Of a DNA stretch of 64,000 nucleotides, positions 60,995 through 64,000 are shown piece by piece. Source of the stretch: Clostridiales bacterium (GTDB taxonomy: Bacteria > Bacillota > Clostridia > Oscillospirales > Acutalibacteraceae). Each line of letters starts with the position of its first letter. Positions within the stretch are counted from its first letter, which is position 1. The notes under the pieces are model-generated. The model had not been told where the DNA came from. It saw only the letters and a program-made list of their open reading frames with translations, and made no database searches. The stretch spans positions 62,001 to 126,000 of the forward strand of contig DXXG01000027.1 in NCBI GenBank assembly GCA_019416455.1, given 5' to 3'. The position numbers and the translations under genes are program-made.

Positions 60995-61689
60995 ACGCCC
61001 TGCGGCGTCTGACTCTGAAAGAACGTCTGCTGTGTCTGTTCTTTCCTGCCAGATGTTTGAACTGCGGGAGAGCGGTCCTCCCGGAGCGGCTGTTTTGTGA
61101 GGACTGTGTCCCCAAGCTGCCCCGGGAGCCCTTTCTCCGGGAGTTCCCGCTGGAAGGGAGAAAACTCACCGTCGCAGCGCCTCTCCTGTATGAGGAGGAC
61201 TTCCGGCAGACACTGCGCCGGCTGAAATTCCAGGAGGAGTGGGGGCTTTGCCAACCGATGGCCTTGGTCATGGCGGAAGCCGCCGGGTCTCTTTCTGAAG
61301 AGTACACCCTGGTGACCTGGGTACCCATGTCCGACAAAAAGCTGCGGATGCGGGGCTACAACCAGAGCGCCCTGCTGGGAAAAGCCGTGGCCAAGGAGCT
61401 GGGCCTGCCCGGACGAGAGATCTTGGAGCAGACCCGGGAAATGGAGACACAACACACATTGAACCGGCCCCAGCGGGCGGACAATGTCCGGGACGCTTAC
61501 CGGGCGAAAAGTCCCGTCCGCGGGGAACGGATATTGCTGGTGGACGATATCGTGACCACGGGAGCCACCCTGCGTTCCTGCGCCAAAGCTCTGTATGAGG
61601 CGGGTGCCGCCGGGGTGGAATGCCTGTGTGCCGCCACCAGCGTTTTCCGTCCTGGGGAGGAAGTTCCGAAGGACGGGGAAACTTGGTAA
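60991..61689 (+). CDS. comF: ComF family phosphoribosyltransferase-like protein
   Basis: A 232-residue protein with an N-terminal zinc finger (CLNCGRAVLPERLFCEDCVPKLP, two CxxC pairs) and a phosphoribosyltransferase domain with PRPP-binding motif RILLVDDIVTTGATLRSC and the PMSDKKLRMRGYNQSALLGKAVA segment. In competent bacteria ComF is needed for DNA uptake, probably in single-strand DNA handling. GTG start overlaps the galT stop. Whether this organism is competent is unknown; a ComFB-like gene at 57781 is a separate family. Confidence 0.9.
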   Translation: MNALRRLTLKERLLCLFFPARCLNCGRAVLPERLFCEDCVPKLPREPFLREFPLEGRKLTVAAPLLYEEDFRQTLRRLKFQEEWGLCQPMALVMAEAAGSLSEEYTLVTWVPMSDKKLRMRGYNQSALLGKAVAKELGLPGREILEQTREMETQHTLNRPQRADNVRDAYRAKSPVRGERILLVDDIVTTGATLRSCAKALYEAGAAGVECLCAATSVFRPGEEVPKDGETW

Positions 61690-61705
61690 GAAAAGGAGAG
61701 AACCC

Positions 61706-62425
61706 ATGCTGCATCGATTTTCCAGAGAAGAACTGCTCATTGGCCGGGAGGGCTTGGAGAAGCTGCAAAAAGCCCGGGTGGCCGTGTTCGGCGTAGGAGG
61801 CGTGGGCGGCCACGTGGTGGAAGCCCTGGCCCGCAGCGGCGTGGGCGCTCTGGACTTGTTTGACGGTGACCGGGTGAGTTTGACCAACATTAACCGGCAG
61901 ATCATCGCCCTGGACAGCACTGTGGGCCGGCCGAAAGTGGAAGTGGCCAAGGAGCGGGTGCTGGACATCAACCCAGACTGCCGGGTGGAGGCCCGGGAGA
62001 TGTTTTTCACCCCGGAGAACGCCGGGGAGGTGGACTTCTCCCAGTATGACTATGTGGCCGACGCCATCGACACGGTGACCTCCAAGATCGAGCTGATTCG
62101 CCTGTGCCGGGAAGCGGGAGTGCCGGTGATCAGCTCCATGGGGGCGGGAAACAAGCTGGATCCCACCGCCTTCCGGGTAGATAAGATCGAAAAGACCAGC
62201 GTGTGTCCTTTGGCAAGGGTCATGCGCCGGGAGCTGAAAAAACGGGGGATCACCGGGGTGAAAGCGGTGTACTCCACCGAGGAGTCTTTGACCCCTGCCC
62301 AGGCACAGTCCGGAGACGAGAAGGGTACCGCCGGCCGCCCCACTCCGGGGAGCATGGCGTTTGTCCCCAGCGTAGCCGGGCTGATCCTGGCCGGGGAGAT
62401 CATCAAGGACCTGTTGGAAGGATAA
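61706..62425 (+). CDS. tcdA: tRNA threonylcarbamoyladenosine dehydratase TcdA
   Basis: A 239-residue E1-like (ThiF/HesA) enzyme. The nucleotide-binding motif VAVFGVGGVGGHVVEALARSGVGALDLFDGDRVSLTNINRQI is complete, followed by ADAIDTVTSKIELI and SMGAGNKLDPTAFRV, and the TcdA-specific KTSVCPLARVMRRELKKRGI. It cyclises t6A37 in tRNAs reading ANN codons. AAAAGGAGAG precedes the ATG at 61706. In a tight run with comF and folP. Confidence 0.93.
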   Translation: MLHRFSREELLIGREGLEKLQKARVAVFGVGGVGGHVVEALARSGVGALDLFDGDRVSLTNINRQIIALDSTVGRPKVEVAKERVLDINPDCRVEAREMFFTPENAGEVDFSQYDYVADAIDTVTSKIELIRLCREAGVPVISSMGAGNKLDPTAFRVDKIEKTSVCPLARVMRRELKKRGITGVKAVYSTEESLTPAQAQSGDEKGTAGRPTPGSMAFVPSVAGLILAGEIIKDLLEG

Positions 62426-62434
62426 GGAGGCAGC

Positions 62435-63253
62435 ATGAAGGCACCTGTGGCTGTATTTCAGGCGGGGGAGCATCGGTTTCCCTTGGACCATACCTATATT
62501 ATGGGCATCTTGAACGTGACCCCCGACTCCTTCTCTGACGGGGGCAAATACCTGGACCCCAGCGTCGCCGTGGCCCGGGCTGTGGAGATGGCCCGGGAAG
62601 GGGCGGACCTTATCGACATCGGGGGACAGTCCACCCGGCCTGGGTATGAGGCTATCTCCCCACAGGAGGAGTGGGAGCGGATCCGGGAGGTGGTCCCCGC
62701 CGTGGTGAAGGAGACGGGCCTGCCCGTGTCCGTGGACACCTTTTACCCCTGGGTGGCCCAGCGGGCTTTGGAGGCAGGGGCTTCCATCCTCAATGACGTG
62801 TCCGGCTTTGGGGAGGAAATGCTGCAAGTGGCGGCGGGCTCCCAGTGTGGGTGTATCGTCATGGACCCGGGCGGCAGCCAGGGAGAGGTCTGCCACCGGG
62901 TAAAGGAGTTCTTCCTGGACCGGCTCCAAGCGGCGGAAGCCCTGGGTATTTCCCGGGAAAGGCTTTGTTTCGACCCGGGAGTGGGCTTCGGCAAGACCAT
63001 GGAGGAGAACCTGGCGCTGATCGCCCGGACAGGAGAGGTAAAGGTGGAAGGCTGCGCCCTGCTGATGGCGGCCTCCCGGAAGCGGGTGACAGGATTCCCC
63101 TGTGGGAATCCCCCCTTTGAGCAGCGGCTCCCGGCCACTTTGGCGGCCCACACGGTCTCCGTGCTGGCAGGGGCGGATATGCTCCGGGTTCACGATGTAA
63201 AGGAAGCTGTCCAGGCCGCCCGTATGGCCGACGCCCTGCGGGACTACCTGTGA
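62435..63253 (+). CDS. folP: dihydropteroate synthase
   Basis: A 272-residue TIM-barrel enzyme joining p-aminobenzoate to the pterin pyrophosphate. Diagnostic segments are IMGILNVTPDSFSDGGKY (pterin loop 1), DLIDIGGQSTRPGYEAIS (loop 2), ASILNDVSGF, LCFDPGVGFGKTMEENL and the final LRVHDVKEA. This is the sulfonamide target. GGATAAGGAGG precedes the ATG. First gene of folP-folB-folK, the conserved folate order. Confidence 0.96.
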   Translation: MKAPVAVFQAGEHRFPLDHTYIMGILNVTPDSFSDGGKYLDPSVAVARAVEMAREGADLIDIGGQSTRPGYEAISPQEEWERIREVVPAVVKETGLPVSVDTFYPWVAQRALEAGASILNDVSGFGEEMLQVAAGSQCGCIVMDPGGSQGEVCHRVKEFFLDRLQAAEALGISRERLCFDPGVGFGKTMEENLALIARTGEVKVEGCALLMAASRKRVTGFPCGNPPFEQRLPATLAAHTVSVLAGADMLRVHDVKEAVQAARMADALRDYL

Positions 63254-63282
63254 CAGAGGGGAAGAAAAGGGAGGAATGGATC

Positions 63283-63651
63283 ATGGATACCATCCATATC
63301 AAAGGATTGCGGCTGTTCGCCTATCATGGGGTGGGAGCCGAGGAAAAGCGGGACGGCCAGACGTTCGTGCTGGACATGACCCTGAAAGCGGACTTGAGCC
63401 GGGCCCGCCGCAGCGACGACCTGGAGGACACGGTGAATTACGCGGCGGTGTGCCAAACGGTGCGGGAAGCCTTCACGGCCCAGAGCTTCGACCTGATCGA
63501 GCGGGCGGCCCAGCAGGCGGTGGACGCGGTGCTGGACGGTTATCCCCAGGTGGAGGAGATCACCCTGGTGCTGAAAAAGCCGGAAGCGCCCATCCCGGAG
63601 GAATTTGACTATGTGGCGGTGGAAGTGACCCAGCGCCGGAAGGAGAGATGA
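63283..63651 (+). CDS. folB: dihydroneopterin aldolase
   Basis: A 122-residue enzyme that converts dihydroneopterin to hydroxymethyl-dihydropterin. Family segments are IHIKGLRLFAYHGVGAEEKRDGQTFVLDMTL (catalytic Tyr and Glu), DLEDTVNYAAVCQTV and SFDLIERAAQQAVDAVL, with ITLVLKKPEAPIPEEFDYVAVEVTQ. The ATG at 63283 follows GGGAGG; an in-frame GTG at 63250 overlaps the folP stop and lacks a site. Confidence 0.95.
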   Translation: MDTIHIKGLRLFAYHGVGAEEKRDGQTFVLDMTLKADLSRARRSDDLEDTVNYAAVCQTVREAFTAQSFDLIERAAQQAVDAVLDGYPQVEEITLVLKKPEAPIPEEFDYVAVEVTQRRKER

Positions 63652-63653
63652 CC

Positions 63654-64000
63654 ATGCAGGTGGTATTGGGATTGGGGGGCAACCTGGGGGACCGGGAGGA
63701 CAACCTGGCCCGTGCCCTGGACGCCTTGGAGCGGCTGGAAGGGACCCAGATGCTGAAGCTGTCCAATCTGTACGAGACGGAACCCTTTGACGTGCTCAGT
63801 GAGCAGGATAACTACCTGAACTGCTGTGTGCTTTTGGAGACCAGTTTGAAGCCTCAGCGGCTTTTGGAGCACTGCCAGCAGATCGAACAAAGCCTGGGAC
63901 GGGTTCGGATAGAGTACCACGGAGCCCGCACCATGGATATCGACATTCTGCTGTGCGAGGGTTTCACCTCCGACACGGAGACCCTCACCGTGCCCCATCC
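63654..64000 (+). CDS. folK: 2-amino-4-hydroxy-6-hydroxymethyldihydropteridine pyrophosphokinase (partial, runs off the right edge)
   Basis: About 115 residues are visible and the frame is open at the window edge. The N terminus QVVLGLGGNLGDREDNLARALDALERL, the middle LSNLYETEPFD and EQDNYLNCCVLLET, and RVRIEYHGARTMDIDILL with the DxD metal-binding pair identify HPPK. It transfers pyrophosphate from ATP to the pterin, one step before folP. ATG at 63654 is preceded by AAGGAGAG; an alternative ATG at 63648 overlaps the folB stop (ATGA). Confidence 0.94.
   Translation, partial: MQVVLGLGGNLGDREDNLARALDALERLEGTQMLKLSNLYETEPFDVLSEQDNYLNCCVLLETSLKPQRLLEHCQQIEQSLGRVRIEYHGARTMDIDILLCEGFTSDTETLTVPH

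Overview
The window looks like a piece of a Firmicutes chromosome, most likely a GC-rich, spore-forming anaerobe of class Clostridia (Oscillospiraceae-like). The reasons are a spoIIP gene, a complete yaaQ(darA)-holB-yaaT-yabB-yabC block as in Bacillus, a lipid II amidation pair (murT/gatD), rubrerythrin, strong AGGAGG ribosome binding sites, and many textbook SigA promoters with 17-bp spacers. The species assignment is an inference. No prophage, insertion sequence, CRISPR array or rRNA operon was found. One tRNA gene (Val, CAC) is present.

Layout. 1-2.5 kb: tail of an ABC exporter, a cytidylate-kinase-like protein, a lipid kinase, and rubrerythrin behind a promoter carrying a near-consensus Fur box. 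2.6-4.1 kb: a sodium/solute symporter. 4.4-8.9 kb: an envelope-stress type operon (response regulator, histidine kinase, HtrA protease, YbaK deacylase). 9-16 kb (minus strand): a small membrane protein, an EF-G-like GTPase with an altered G4 motif, a 1050-residue degenerate P1B-ATPase-like protein, and RlmB. 16.2-16.9 kb is non-coding and holds four DnaA-box-like sites. 17-22 kb: a DUF6062-like Cys-rich protein, OGG-type DNA glycosylase, HemW and LepA. 22.6-29.3 kb: glycyl-tRNA synthetase, a secreted acidic membrane protein, and a heterodimeric ABC exporter pair with a structured leader. 29.7-40 kb: hemolysin III, a LytTR/DUF3021 pair, an amidase-like pseudoenzyme with an AgcS transporter, the darA-holB-yaaT-ferredoxin-yabB-rsmI block, and pyruvate kinase. 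40-49.5 kb: gatD/murT, a sugar isomerase, citrate synthase, SpoIIP, two small membrane proteins, an M23 peptidase and a C39-type peptidase. 49.5-58.3 kb: a frameshifted ZIP transporter, a second ABC exporter pair, a sugar isomerase/oxidoreductase pair with a divergent AraC regulator, a ComFB-like protein and tRNA-Val. 58.4-64 kb: a GH25 lysozyme and a galT-comF-tcdA-folP-folB-folK run.

Three things stand out. First, several proteins keep a family fold but have lost catalytic residues: the P1B-ATPase-like protein (CPC to CAC, DKTGT lost), GatD (Cys to Thr and His to Leu) and an amidase-like protein. Second, spacers hold a family of non-coding elements made of paired hairpins whose stems differ between copies while remaining perfectly paired; two full copies flank lepA. 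Third, both ABC exporter operons have long, highly structured leaders downstream of good SigA promoters.
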